In this document: piece by piece, positions 1 to 9,210 of the stretch
Layout of the letters: each line of letters starts with the position of its first letter
Numbering within the stretch: position 1 is the stretch's first letter
Source of the DNA: Arcicella aurantiaca
GTDB lineage: Bacteria > Bacteroidota > Bacteroidia > Cytophagales > Spirosomataceae
Direction: 5' to 3'
DNA: 64,000 nucleotides
NCBI RefSeq assembly: GCF_003148625.1
Contig: NZ_QGGO01000032.1
Coordinates: 1-64,000 of the forward strand
Notes under the pieces: generated by a model
What the model was told of the DNA's origin: nothing
What the model saw: the letters and a program-made list of their open reading frames with translations, nothing else
Database searches by the model: none
Made by a program: the position numbers and the translations under genes

Positions 1-239
1 GCCTTAGGAAAATATGATTTTAAATATCCTTTGATAATAATTTGATAGTAATATTTAAAACATTTAACGCCCGAATGATGATAGTAAATACTGATCGCCA
101 TCATTTCACTGGTACTCATTTTGGAGACAGCTAAACTTTCTCCTGATTCAACCATGTGTTTTTCAAAACACTTACAAAAATCGTCGCAGTCAATGAAAAT
201 TTCTGTTAATTTTGTCGTTAGCAATGTTAGTCGGCTCAT
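1..239 (-). CDS. IS982-type transposase, N-terminal part (runs off window)
   Basis: The first 79 codons of a transposase, starting at the ATG whose complement is at 237-239 and leaving the window at its left edge. The translation begins MSRLTLLTTKLTEIF and contains a CDDFCKCFE segment, then MSTSEMMAI and YYHHSGVKCFKYYY. This is the pattern I know from the N-terminal helical domain of IS982-family DDE transposases of Bacteroidota. The catalytic residues would lie beyond the edge, so integrity cannot be judged. I could not identify the terminal inverted repeat in the 160 bases to its right. Confidence 0.8.
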   Translation of the reverse strand, partial: MSRLTLLTTKLTEIFIDCDDFCKCFEKHMVESGESLAVSKMSTSEMMAISIYYHHSGVKCFKYYYQIIIKGYLKSYFPK

Positions 240-405
240 GATGTGTTCTTGTTTTTGTGCAATTACAAAAATACATTAGAGTCGGCAATATTGCTTTTTT
301 TTGTTGTAAAAAATTGATTATCAGTTTGTTATATCAATAACTCACGTTAAAAACTAAAACTAACCGAAAATCAAACATCGAAAAACGAACATCAATATCC
401 TAAAT

Positions 406-1173
406 ATGAAAAGATTTGAAAATAAAGTTTGTTTAGTAACAGGAGCATCGTCAGGAATTGGACGAGCAACAGCTCTTTCTTTTGCAGAGGAAGGAGCAAA
501 AGTTGTGGTAGCAGACATCAACGAAACGACTGGCATTGAAGTCGTTAACGAAATAAATTCAACAGGTGGCGAAGCGATTTTTGTAAAATGCAATATCGGA
601 GAAAGGCAAGATATTGTCAATCTTATTACTACAACGGTCGATACTTTTGGTCGTCTTGATTGTGCCGTCAATTGTGCGGGAATCGCAGGAAAAGTCTCAA
701 AACCCGTCCATGAATATCCAGAAGAAGATTGGTTATTACAAATTCAGATTAACCTTATCGGCACATGGTATTGTGTAAAATTTCAGTTGGAACAAATGCT
801 TAAACAAGGAGGTGGAACAATCGTTTGTGTGTCTTCGGCAGCAGGGCTTGTTGGGCAACCAGAAAATTCTCCGTATGCGGCTTCAAAACATGGGGTAAAT
901 GGCTTGGTAAAATCGGCGGCGATTGAATACGCCACTAAAAATATTCGAGTAAATGCCATTTGTCCAACGGCAATCGAAACGCCAATGATTATGCAAGGGC
1001 GAAGAAAATTAGCCGAAAATCCAGAAGCTTTACAACAAGCCATTAATTTTCAAAGAATGAAACGCATGGGACAACCCCAAGAAGTGGCAGATGTGGCTCT
1101 TTGGCTTTCAAGCGAGCAATCGAGTTTTATTACAGGACACACGATGGCGGTTGATGGCGGTGCTTTTGCCTAA
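406..1173 (+). CDS. SDR family NAD(P)-dependent oxidoreductase
   Basis: A 255-residue classical short-chain dehydrogenase/reductase of usual length. It has the cofactor-binding TGASSGIG at residues 12-19, NCAG at 89-92, an Asn in the QINL stretch near 116, the Ser near 143 and the YxxxK catalytic pair (Tyr157, Lys161), and ends with the usual GHTMAVDGG. An acidic residue after the second strand (VVADIN) suggests NAD(H) preference. It precedes the dioxygenase gene on the same strand but is separated by about 500 bases with a terminator-like hairpin, so it is probably its own transcript. A dehydrogenation in the neighbouring aromatic pathway is plausible; the substrate is unknown. Confidence 0.9.
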   Translation: MKRFENKVCLVTGASSGIGRATALSFAEEGAKVVVADINETTGIEVVNEINSTGGEAIFVKCNIGERQDIVNLITTTVDTFGRLDCAVNCAGIAGKVSKPVHEYPEEDWLLQIQINLIGTWYCVKFQLEQMLKQGGGTIVCVSSAAGLVGQPENSPYAASKHGVNGLVKSAAIEYATKNIRVNAICPTAIETPMIMQGRRKLAENPEALQQAINFQRMKRMGQPQEVADVALWLSSEQSSFITGHTMAVDGGAFA

Positions 1174-1340
1174 TAAATTAGGAGTTAGTTGTTAGAGATT
1201 AGTATTTTAGGTACTTAAAATTTGATGATTATCACTATTTTAATCTTATACTAATTTCTAAAAGTGGTTCAGGTTTATAGAAGGAATATTTAAAAGAAGT
1301 TATCCACTATCCGTCGCACAACCGCCGACAGGGCAAAAAA

Positions 1341-1418
1341 GCCGCTGTCAGGGTTGAATCCGAAACCCTGACAGCGGCTTTTCGCCCTGACAGCGGCTTT
1401 TCGCCCTGACAGCGGTTA
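1341..1418. repeat. palindrome plus tandem CCCTGACAGCGG repeats
   Basis: A 15-bp inverted repeat (GCCGCTGTCAGGGTT with its complement, loop about 8 bases) at 1341-1378 runs into two further copies of the right arm, giving three consecutive CCCTGACAGCGG units. It is noncoding in all frames I checked and looks like an expanded interspersed palindromic repeat. The rest of 1174-1684 holds only the hairpin at 1532 and promoter-like boxes. Confidence 0.75.
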
Positions 1419-1531
1419 TTTTCTTGATTGCGAAAAAAGTAGATAGTTCTGTTTTAAAATATACTTTAAGCCAGCTAATTACTTTACTCGCTTTTCGCAA
1501 ATCGCTTTTCACTAACTACAATATCACTCTA

Positions 1532-1569
1532 AAGGCTTTTTTGAATATTCAAAAAAGCCTTTTTTATTT
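1532..1569 (+). terminator. Rho-independent terminator
   Basis: The stem AAGGCTTTTTTGAA pairs with TTCAAAAAAGCCTT (short AT-rich loop) and is followed by TTTTATTT. It ends transcription arriving from the SDR gene and insulates the following dioxygenase gene. Confidence 0.7.
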
Positions 1570-1629
1570 AAAATCTAATTTTTGTATTGATTTTGAATAG
1601 TATTAGATTAAAATTGATTCACATTTACT

Positions 1630-1650
1630 TATATTTGAATAGTATTTTTG
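1630..1650 (+). promoter_or_regulatory. candidate Bacteroidota promoter boxes
   Basis: Two sequences fit the Bacteroidota -7 consensus TAnnTTTG: TATATTTG at 1630-1637 and TATTTTTG at 1643-1650, 35-48 bases before the dioxygenase start. No well-spaced TTG -33 element was found, so the call is tentative. Confidence 0.4.
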
Positions 1651-1684
1651 TACAATAATTAATTGAAATATTTCAAAAAATAAA

Positions 1685-2674
1685 ATGGCAAAGAACCCTC
1701 ACTTCTTATCTCAAATGGCTCACATTGAGGTATTGACAACAGACCTACATAAATCAGTAGAATTTTTCAGAGACGTAGTTGGAATGGACGAAACTGGTCG
1801 AGAAGAATCTTCTGTTTACCTCAGAGCATGGGGCGATTATTTTCATCATACCTTAAAACTTACGCAAAGTGAAAAATCTGGACTTGGACATATCGGCTGG
1901 CGTGCCGATAGTGCGGAGGCTCTTGAAGAATGTGTGGCTCATCTTGAGTCTTTAGGTGCTGGTTTAGGCTGGACTGAAGGTGATTTAGGACATGGAAAAG
2001 CTTATCGTTTCAAATCTCCTGACGGTCATACACACGAAGTTTTCTGGGACGTAGTTTGGTTGCGTGAAACTGGCGAACGTGGCAGTATCTATGCAGACCG
2101 TTATGCAAGTAACCGTAAATTGGGAGCAAATCCACGTCGTTTCGACCACGTAACTTATATGGTTGCCAAAGGAAAATATGCTGACGAAAAAGCATTTTGG
2201 CAGACTTTCGGTTTGAAAAACCCTGACGAAATCCGTATTGCAGATGAAATGCCTCCAGTTGGTGGACTTTGGACAATCGGGAATTTATCGCATGATATTG
2301 CCGTGTTTACTGACCCAAATATTGAAGAAAATCAAGGTGTTTTAAATCACATTTGTTGGAATGTTGATAGCCGTGAAGAAGTTTTGATTGCTTTAGATTA
2401 TTTCATCGAGAAAGGATATAAAAGTGTAATGGGAGCTCCAACTCGCCATAAAGCAGACGAAGGTTTCTTTATCTATATCATCGACCCTGGAAGTGGCGTT
2501 TTGTTTGAATATTACGCTTGTGCAAGATTAGTTTTTGCTCCAGACCACCAAGATGTTCACTACTTAAAAGACAATCCAAACGACGCTTGGGGAAGTGTAA
2601 ACCCATTTGCAGAAATGGCAAAAGGCAAAAAACTTGGACTAACTGACGGCGTTGTTAAACCTGTTGATATTTAG
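1685..2674 (+). CDS. VOC-superfamily extradiol (catechol 2,3-) dioxygenase
   Basis: A 329-residue two-domain vicinal-oxygen-chelate protein. Type I extradiol dioxygenases cleave catechols next to the hydroxyls with Fe(II) bound by a His-His-Glu triad. Matching residues are His155 (FDHVTYMV), His222 (LNHICWNV) and Glu275 (LFEYYA), in the same order and nearly the same positions as in XylE-type enzymes. The N-terminal domain (about 10-125) is the non-catalytic copy. It is followed by a C-C hydrolase, a FAD monooxygenase and a fumarylacetoacetase-family hydrolase, a coherent meta-cleavage set. The ring substrate cannot be named from sequence. Confidence 0.9.
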   Translation: MAKNPHFLSQMAHIEVLTTDLHKSVEFFRDVVGMDETGREESSVYLRAWGDYFHHTLKLTQSEKSGLGHIGWRADSAEALEECVAHLESLGAGLGWTEGDLGHGKAYRFKSPDGHTHEVFWDVVWLRETGERGSIYADRYASNRKLGANPRRFDHVTYMVAKGKYADEKAFWQTFGLKNPDEIRIADEMPPVGGLWTIGNLSHDIAVFTDPNIEENQGVLNHICWNVDSREEVLIALDYFIEKGYKSVMGAPTRHKADEGFFIYIIDPGSGVLFEYYACARLVFAPDHQDVHYLKDNPNDAWGSVNPFAEMAKGKKLGLTDGVVKPVDI

Positions 2675-2675
2675 T

Positions 2676-2992
2676 TACTGGTTAATTGGTTATTGGTAAA
2701 CTGGGAATTGGTTATTGGTGGACTGGTTATTGGTAGATTAGTTATTGGTGGACTGGTTATTGGAAATTAGTACTAATTCAACCAAGAATCAATTTACTAA
2801 TAATTCACCAGTAACCAATTCTCAGTCCACCAATAACAAGTTTACCAGTAACCAATAACAAGTCCACCAATAACAAGTTTACCAATAACCAATAACAAGT
2901 CCACCAATAACAAGTTTACCAGTAACCAATAACAAGTCCACCAATAACCAATTTACCAATCTACCAGTAACCAATTAACCAGTAAACCAACA
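2676..2992. repeat. long imperfect inverted repeat of TTATTGGT / ACCAATAA units
   Basis: The whole intergenic space between dioxygenase and hydrolase genes is low-complexity. The left third (2676-2766) repeats GGTTATTGG-type units and the remainder (2799-2992) repeats the complement ACCAATAAC/ACCAGTAACC, so the two sides can fold on each other. There is no coding potential. Similar two-armed simple repeats recur elsewhere in the window. Confidence 0.85.
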
Positions 2993-2997
2993 CAAAT

Positions 2998-4110
2998 ATG
3001 TGGCATTATTTTCCAGGGCAGTATATGCCTTCATATCAAGTAAATAGAGCATTGACACAAGCCCATTATGGTGGCGGTGAATTTGCAGAAATATTAGAAG
3101 TTGCGAGTGAAATCGACCCAGCAAACCGTGAAAGTTTTAACAAAGCATGGGTTAAAATGGGCGATAAAGTCTATGAATTAGCCGAAAATTATGCAAAGGC
3201 TGGTCATCATGTGTCTGCTCGTAGAACTTATCTAAGAGCCTTTAATTATTTACGTACCAGCGAGTTCTTTATGAATTTGCAAGATGAGCGTAAAATTCCA
3301 TACTACCTAAAATGTCGTGATGCGTTTATCAAAGCCATTCAGCTTTTTGATGAAAAACCATTACAATTAGAAATTCCATTTGAAGGTTCATCTTTGCCCG
3401 CTTATTTATTCAAACCAAGTGGCGTTGAGAATCCACCTGTGATGGTGATGTTTGGAGGTTTGGATAGTTTGGCAGAAGAATTATATTTCGGTATTGCCCA
3501 ACATCTCAACGAACGTGGCATTGCTATGATGGCAGTTGATGGGCCGGGACAAGGTGCTTCATTAAGGTTAAATCACATCCATACTCGTTACGATTACAAT
3601 GTTCCGGGAACGGCAGTTTTAGACTATATCATCGAAAATCTCGGCGAACACGTGGATACTTCTCGTGTGGGTATCGGGGCGGTTTCTATGGGCGGTTATA
3701 TGGCAGCTCGTTGTGCGGCATTTGAACCACGTTTTAAGGTTTGTATGATTTTCGGAGCGGTTTGGTCGTATTATGATATTTGGAAAAATCGTCCTGATAA
3801 TCATCCATTGGCTGAAATTGTACAACATATCGTTGGGGCAGATAATATGACAGAAGCTCGTGAAAGATTGAAAAATTTCACTTTAGAAGGCGTAGCAGAG
3901 AAAATATCAATGCCTACTTACATTCTTCACGGAGAAGACGACCGTCAGAATTTTGTAGAAAATGCTTATCAAGTAAACGATGCTCTTACCTGCGAACACG
4001 TCATGGAAATTGTACCAAAAGATGAAAGTGGTTCGGCTCACTGTTCGGTAGATGATTTTACTAAATCATTTAATATGTACGACTGGGTAGCTCAAAAAAT
4101 AAAGGCATAA
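2998..4110 (+). CDS. alpha/beta hydrolase, C-C bond hydrolase type
   Basis: A 370-residue protein with a helical N-terminal domain (about 1-125) and an alpha/beta-hydrolase core. The nucleophile elbow GAVSMGG places Ser230, the acid is in HGEDD (Asp314 or Asp315) and the base is His348 in SAHCS. The helical extension ahead of the core resembles the 2,6-dihydroxypseudooxynicotine hydrolase and FrsA-like group, which includes enzymes hydrolysing C-C bonds of ring-derived diketones. Lying between an extradiol dioxygenase and a FAD monooxygenase, it probably hydrolyses the ring-cleavage product. The start ATG is the first in frame after the repeat region. Confidence 0.85.
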   Translation: MWHYFPGQYMPSYQVNRALTQAHYGGGEFAEILEVASEIDPANRESFNKAWVKMGDKVYELAENYAKAGHHVSARRTYLRAFNYLRTSEFFMNLQDERKIPYYLKCRDAFIKAIQLFDEKPLQLEIPFEGSSLPAYLFKPSGVENPPVMVMFGGLDSLAEELYFGIAQHLNERGIAMMAVDGPGQGASLRLNHIHTRYDYNVPGTAVLDYIIENLGEHVDTSRVGIGAVSMGGYMAARCAAFEPRFKVCMIFGAVWSYYDIWKNRPDNHPLAEIVQHIVGADNMTEARERLKNFTLEGVAEKISMPTYILHGEDDRQNFVENAYQVNDALTCEHVMEIVPKDESGSAHCSVDDFTKSFNMYDWVAQKIKA

Positions 4111-4338
4111 TTTAGGTATTAGGGGTTAGGATTTAGGGGTTAGTTGAACTGGTTCGCCGATTTGTACCCATAATTACGATTTACGAATAGCTCGATTTAC
4201 GATTAAAGACCAATTCGTCAAGGTTACGCACCTCGTCTAAATCAAAGCAATCGTCAATAATCTTGGGGAATAACTTAATAAATCTGTTCAACTAACAACT
4301 AAAACCTAACCCCTCACCCTACTTAACATCATCAAAAA

Positions 4339-5469
4339 ATGGCAAAGAAAATATTGATTGTAGGAGCTGGCATTGGTGGGCAGTCGGCTGCTATTGGTTT
4401 AAAAAAAGCTGGTTTTGAAGTAGATATTATTGAACTTCATAAGGAATTTAATGTCTATGGAGTGGGTATTATACAACAAGCCAACGCCCTCAGAGCTTTA
4501 GACGCTATCGGTGTGGCAGATGAAGCCATGCGTAGAGGTTCACCTTATGGAAAAGTAAAATTATGCTTACCTCATGGCGTACAAATTGGAGAAGCGGGAA
4601 CGCCTCCAATCGGAAGATTTCCAAGCCATAATGGAATTTCTCGTAGAATTTTACATGATGTTTTATTTGAAGAAGCTCAACGAATTGGCTTAAAATACCG
4701 CATGGGCGTAACCGTAGAATCCATTGATAATCAGCCAGATGCTGCCCATGTAACTTTTACAGATGGTACAAAGGGTAGTTATGATGTTGTGATTGCAGCC
4801 GACGGAGTAAGTTCAAAAGTAAGAAAACTCATCTTTGGTGATTATAAATTAAATTATGTAGGTTTATCGGTTTGGCGTTATGCTTTCAAACGTCCAGCCA
4901 ACTTAGATACGGGTTATATTTTCTTTAATAAAAAACATAAAATTGGCGTTATTCCAATGACTGCCGACTCGTGTTATATCTTCTTAAATTCTGCCGAAGG
5001 CGATAATCCAATCATTCCAGAAGACCAATTAGTGGAAAAACTAAAAGGTTATATGTCGGCTTATCCAGTACCGCTTGTCCAAGAATTAATTCCACAAGTA
5101 ACTGACCCTAAATTGGTTAATTACCGTGCCTTAGAAACCCTCAAAATGCCCGCACCTTGGTATAAAAACAGAGTGGTTGTTTTAGGAGATGCCGCTCATA
5201 CAACTATTCCACAATTGGGTTCGGGAGCGGCTTTAGCCATTGAAGATGCAGTGGTTTTGATTGAAGAATTACAGAAAGAAGGTGAAGTTGAAGAGGTTTT
5301 CGAGAGATATATGAAGCGTCGTTATGAACGTTGCAAAATGGTTGTTGATGTTTCTGAAACTTTAGGTACTTGGGAATTACTCGAATACAACGACCAACCG
5401 CTTCCAGAAGGAGCTAATATGGGTATGTTGATGGGGAAAACAGGTATGGCTTTAACGGCAGAAATATAA
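4339..5469 (+). CDS. FAD-dependent aromatic-ring monooxygenase
   Basis: A 376-residue group A flavoprotein monooxygenase of the PHBH/salicylate-hydroxylase fold. The N-terminal GxGxxG (VGAGIGG, residues 7-13) binds the FAD ADP moiety, an internal motif around DVVIAADG follows, and GDAAHTTIPQLGSGAALAIED near residues 282-301 is the second FAD motif. Such enzymes hydroxylate phenolic or heteroaromatic rings with NAD(P)H and O2, giving the dihydroxylated substrates that extradiol dioxygenases need. It therefore probably acts just before the VOC enzyme. The substrate is not deducible. The 228 bases before it hold degenerate repeats only. Confidence 0.88.
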   Translation: MAKKILIVGAGIGGQSAAIGLKKAGFEVDIIELHKEFNVYGVGIIQQANALRALDAIGVADEAMRRGSPYGKVKLCLPHGVQIGEAGTPPIGRFPSHNGISRRILHDVLFEEAQRIGLKYRMGVTVESIDNQPDAAHVTFTDGTKGSYDVVIAADGVSSKVRKLIFGDYKLNYVGLSVWRYAFKRPANLDTGYIFFNKKHKIGVIPMTADSCYIFLNSAEGDNPIIPEDQLVEKLKGYMSAYPVPLVQELIPQVTDPKLVNYRALETLKMPAPWYKNRVVVLGDAAHTTIPQLGSGAALAIEDAVVLIEELQKEGEVEEVFERYMKRRYERCKMVVDVSETLGTWELLEYNDQPLPEGANMGMLMGKTGMALTAEI

Positions 5470-5570
5470 TTATATGTAGTTAATGGAAATTAGTTATTGG
5501 TCAATTGGTTTTACCAAAAATCACCCAATAACCTAATGGAATGATAAAGAATTTGTGCAAGACAAACAAT

Positions 5571-5701
5571 AGACCACTGATTGAACGGATTATACTGATT
5601 TTCGCTGATTTTACTTTATTTTATCTGACTGCGTCCCAGACTGTGCGTCACAGACTGTGCGTCCCAGTGTAAATCTGTAAAATCAGTTCAATCTGTGGTC
5701 T
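5571..5701. repeat. imperfect inverted repeat with internal tandem units
   Basis: AGACCACTGATTGAAC at the left pairs with GTTCAATCTGTGGTCT at the right. The centre holds three tandem copies of a GACTGTGCGTCCCA-like unit. The outer flanks (TTTGTGCAAGACAAA and its approximate complement) extend the pairing. The remainder of 5470-5816 has no gene. Confidence 0.75.
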
Positions 5702-5816
5702 AAATTTGTTGCAGACAAATAGTTGATAGTTCCGTAACCTAATTTTTTCAATTACTTAATTGGTAAATGGTTCAACTTCAGAATCCATTCACTATTTGAC
5801 ATAATCGTAAACCAAA

Positions 5817-6770
5817 ATGAAATTAGTTACTTTTTTAAATAAAAATCAAGAAAGTCGTATTGGTTGGCTTCTTGGTGAAGCTGTGGTTGATATGCAGTTG
5901 GCAAGTGAAAAACTGCCGACTGATATGCTCACTTTTATTGATAATCACGAAGAATACTTTTCGATTATCAAGGCTTTGGGCGAAGTAAAACCACACTACC
6001 AACTTGCTGAAGTTAAATTGTTAGCACCACTTCCAAATCCACGTAGTTTTAGAGATTACATCGGTTTTGAAATGCACATGCAAAATGCCTCAAGAAGTTT
6101 TGGGCATCAAATTGGGGCAGCTTGGTACGATATGCCTATTTTTTATTTCACTAATCACCAAGCTATTTATGGGCCTGATGATGAAATAAAACGCCCAACC
6201 AAAGAAACCAAAATGGATATTGAGTTAGAAATAGCTTGTATCATTGGTAAAAAAGGGAAAGACATCAAAGCGGAAGAGGCTACTCCGTACATTTTTGGCT
6301 ACACTGTTTTTAATGACTGGACAGCAAGAGCAATCCAGAAAGTTGAAATGGAAATTCCACTTGGGCCACACAAAGGAAAAGATTTTGCCAACGCTATCGG
6401 CCCTTGCATCGTGACGGCTGATGAAATGGAACAATACAGAATTCCGTTTGATGAAAGCGTTTTTCAAGACCCAATTCGTGTTCCAAAAGTAGCAGGTTCT
6501 CGTTTTGATATAAAAATGACTTCTCGAATTAATGGCAAAACCGTTTGTGAAGGAAACTACAAAACAGCGTACTACAATTTCGAGCAAATGATTGAACGTG
6601 CCTCTGAAAACAACGTCAATTTAATGCCCGGAGATATTTTAGGCTCAGGAACAGTAGGTTGGGGAAGTCTCATAGAAAATGCGTTCAGTGTTCATCGTCC
6701 GCTTGAACCAAACGATGTTGTTGAATTAGAAATTGAAGGAATCGGTATTTTGAGAAATACGGTTGTTTAA
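5817..6770 (+). CDS. fumarylacetoacetate hydrolase family protein
   Basis: A 317-residue FAH-fold protein. The metal-binding acidic residues are visible as the Glu pair in DIELEIACIIG (about 139-149) and the Asp in FGYTVFNDWTARAIQ (about 162-176), followed by GKDFANAIGP and the C-terminal LMPGDILGSGTVGWGS. FAH-family enzymes hydrolyse or decarboxylate acylpyruvates and related ring-cleavage products. It is last in the + strand catabolic series and is followed by a clear terminator, so it probably finishes the lower pathway. Whether it acts as hydrolase, hydratase or decarboxylase cannot be read from sequence. Confidence 0.9.
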   Translation: MKLVTFLNKNQESRIGWLLGEAVVDMQLASEKLPTDMLTFIDNHEEYFSIIKALGEVKPHYQLAEVKLLAPLPNPRSFRDYIGFEMHMQNASRSFGHQIGAAWYDMPIFYFTNHQAIYGPDDEIKRPTKETKMDIELEIACIIGKKGKDIKAEEATPYIFGYTVFNDWTARAIQKVEMEIPLGPHKGKDFANAIGPCIVTADEMEQYRIPFDESVFQDPIRVPKVAGSRFDIKMTSRINGKTVCEGNYKTAYYNFEQMIERASENNVNLMPGDILGSGTVGWGSLIENAFSVHRPLEPNDVVELEIEGIGILRNTVV

Positions 6771-6787
6771 ATTCAGCTCTAAATTTG

Positions 6788-6828
6788 GAGACTTCTATGT
6801 TTTTTAAATCATGGAAGTCTCTTTTTTT
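6788..6828 (+). terminator. Rho-independent terminator of the + strand catabolic genes
   Basis: GAGACTTC pairs with GAAGTCTC, extended by ATG/CAT across one mismatch, followed by seven T. It lies 17 bases after the FAH-family stop codon. Confidence 0.8.
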
Positions 6829-7285
6829 ATGCTCGACATTTATAAGTATTCAGCTCAATACAAACGGCATCTTCATCCGTAATTTCATTTGGTACTTTCC
6901 AAGCAAAATCGGTAGAAATTGTAACATATTCCGCAAAGCAACCCGCTTTATTTAAACCGATTACACTTTTATTTACACAAATATTGCCATGTCCACTCAA
7001 ACAATATCGGCATTTTCTACAAGGAATATTTAGCTCAATTACTACTCTTTCTCCAAGCTCTCTACCCTCAACTCCATCGCCAATTTTATCAATAAATCCT
7101 AAACCTTTATGTCCAATAATGGTTGGTTTATCTAATAGTCTATGTCCTAAAAAAAGATGAACGTCTGAGCCACAAATACCAACTTTAGATAATTTTATTT
7201 TAATCTCTCCAAACTTAGGTTCAGGCTTTTCAACATCATTTATCAGAATTTCATTTGGTTTATTTAAAAAACTCCAAACATAGTT
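6827..7285 (-). pseudogene. zinc-dependent alcohol dehydrogenase remnant
   Basis: Reading the - strand from about 7285 gives 150 codons that match the GroES-like half of medium-chain zinc dehydrogenases: GICGSDVHLF, PTIIGHKGLGF, then the structural-zinc cysteines in CRKCRYCLSGHGNIC, then GCFAEYV. Immediately upstream in frame is a stop (TAA) and no start codon is present. The protein ends after DEDAVCIELNTYKCRA, before the Rossmann domain. Both ends are therefore lost. It sits between the FAH gene terminator and an AT-rich gap and is probably a decayed neighbour of the catabolic cluster. Confidence 0.8.
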
Positions 7286-8147
7286 TTATTTTTTTATAAT
7301 TTTCAATAGCTTCTATTAGCAACAAATACTAACCTAATATCTCTTTATTTTTTTATTATGGTTGAAAAATACCATACTATTTTATGGAAATACTATTCAT
7401 TTAATTAACGTGGAGTGCAATAAATAATAATTCATTTCAAACAGAAACTTTTTAAAAAATTACAATAAGATTTAATAGTTTTTTAAATATATCATTTTGC
7501 CTTGATAAGTGTAGTATCCTATCATCTTTACTTATGGTACTTTTGATAAAAAAAATGGTACAAAAGAACCATTTTTAATACACTTTATGATAATTTTGAC
7601 TAAATTTGAATTATAGAAATAAATCTACAAAAAATTGAACAATACCAAGCGTACCAGTTATTTTCAAAAATGAAATAAGTTTAAGAATTAAGTAAGTTTT
7701 ATAATACATTCTTAAATAATTATCATAGAAATTTCCCTAAAACACAATTATATTTATTGATAACTATTTGTATCCTTGAGAAGTAAAACCCTAATGAACT
7801 AATATTAGACCGCCATTTAATATGCTTATGTTAAATTATCTTGTTACAATTTTAAGCTAATTTCATTGGGGTTATTACTTCCACTTTATTTAGTATTTCT
7901 TCAATTAAAATAAATTATACCCAGTTTAGTAAAGTAAAACTCTATCTTAAAGCTCTTTCATGGGTTTTAGGGTAGAGTACAGTTTTGAATCTAAAGTTAT
8001 TATTGGGATAGTTATTGAAGCTACCCAAAATTTTAAACTATCAGAAGCACTTTACTTTGATAGTAATTTTCCCTCCAAAACCATATCATATCTCTTTCTT
8101 GAGCTATTAGAACTCAATAAAAATTCATATTCCTTTCACGATTAAAT
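7286..8147. other. AT-rich gap before the araC-type gene
   Basis: About 860 bases with no convincing gene. A 61-codon open frame at 7960-8145 has no recognisable motif and is probably chance. Three -7-like boxes occur (TACTTTTG 7538-7545, TAATTTTG 7591-7598, TAAATTTG 7601-7608), the first next to a partly palindromic pair of GGTAC sequences. These may belong to the regulator's control region or to decayed sequence. Confidence 0.4.
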
Positions 8148-9059
8148 ATGAAATTTGAAATCAAAAACTTCGGATTATATGGTACAGAACAATCGACTGT
8201 TTCTGCGGACTTTCTCAATTTGGTTGCACTTGATTATAGTTGCAGAAAATATAATTGGGAAATAAAACCCCATTTTCACGGAAATCTTTATCAGTTTTTT
8301 TTTATTGAATCAGGCTCTGGAACACTAATTATCAATGAGAAAATGAAGAAATTTTCGGGACAGAATATCATCATTATGCCCGAAAATAATCTACATGGTT
8401 TTAAATTTAGCGATGATATAAAAGGTTATACTCTTTCGGTTTCTTCGGCTATTATTGATAAAATCACAAGCCATGATAAAGACTTACTTTATGAGATTAG
8501 TCGGGTGAGATTACTCAATATGAATAATAATTTTGATGAATTTAATGATGCGATGGATTCTATCCGTAGAATGATTAAAGAGTTAAATTTACAAGCAGAA
8601 AAGGAAGCTCTATTTTTGGAAACATTGCTTTTATTACTCCTTATCAAGATTTTCAGGATGACGATTGAGTCGGAAAAAGAATATATTGCCTCCACTCGTG
8701 AGTTGGCTTACTACAAAGATTTCATAAAAATGATAAAAAGAGTTGTGCCAACTAATAAGAGTATTGAAGATTTCACAAAGGATTTGGGCATTAGTAAAAC
8801 ACATCTCAATAGAGTTTGCCAAACTATTACAGGTGAATCAACGAAACAGGTAATAAGCAATTATTTGATTAATGAAGCCATGATTTTGATGGCTCATACA
8901 GACATGACGATTTCAGAAATTGCTTATCAATTAGAGTTTAAAGATGTAAGTTATTTTTGCCGTTTTTATAAAAAACAAACAGGAATTTCTCCTGCAAAAT
9001 TCAGAGAGAAAAATCAACATTTAGAACAAAATCACCACGTTGTTGCTTTGAATTATTAA
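8148..9059 (+). CDS. AraC family transcriptional regulator
   Basis: A 303-residue protein. The N-terminal half has cupin-like sensor features (PHFHGNLYQFFFIESGSG, then IIMPENNLHGF). The C-terminal 100 residues carry the double helix-turn-helix of AraC/XylS regulators, ending in the signature region SEIAYQLEFKDVSYFCRFYKK followed by TGISPAKFRE. Its position between the two halves of the aromatic catabolic region makes it the likely effector-responsive activator of one or both. PobR-like regulators have this arrangement, but no specific ortholog is claimed. The start at 8148 keeps the full cupin. Confidence 0.88.
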   Translation: MKFEIKNFGLYGTEQSTVSADFLNLVALDYSCRKYNWEIKPHFHGNLYQFFFIESGSGTLIINEKMKKFSGQNIIIMPENNLHGFKFSDDIKGYTLSVSSAIIDKITSHDKDLLYEISRVRLLNMNNNFDEFNDAMDSIRRMIKELNLQAEKEALFLETLLLLLLIKIFRMTIESEKEYIASTRELAYYKDFIKMIKRVVPTNKSIEDFTKDLGISKTHLNRVCQTITGESTKQVISNYLINEAMILMAHTDMTISEIAYQLEFKDVSYFCRFYKKQTGISPAKFREKNQHLEQNHHVVALNY

Positions 9060-9104
9060 AACTGACTCAACTATCTGTTTGAATACAGAGTTGAGCCAGT
9101 TTTA
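9060..9104. terminator. terminator hairpin after the araC-type gene
   Basis: AACTGACTCAACT pairs with AGTTGAGCCAGTT (one mismatch) and is followed by TTAAATT. It begins one base after the AraC stop codon. Confidence 0.6.
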
Positions 9105-9210
9105 AATTATGTGTGAATCATCGTATCGTTACTTGTACTGGATTATCAGATTTATCCTCTACGACATAAAATGTTTGGTAATTATACCCAAGCTATTTGC
9201 CACAACTAAT

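Noticed and set aside
7960-8145. 61-codon open frame before the araC-type gene
   Set aside because: No motif, no ribosome or promoter support, in a very AT-rich gap; probably chance.
9110-9205. Short - strand reading ending YVVEDKSDNPVQVTIR, resembling the end of a protein
   Set aside because: Only about 24 codons after an in-frame stop; too short to call a gene fragment with confidence.
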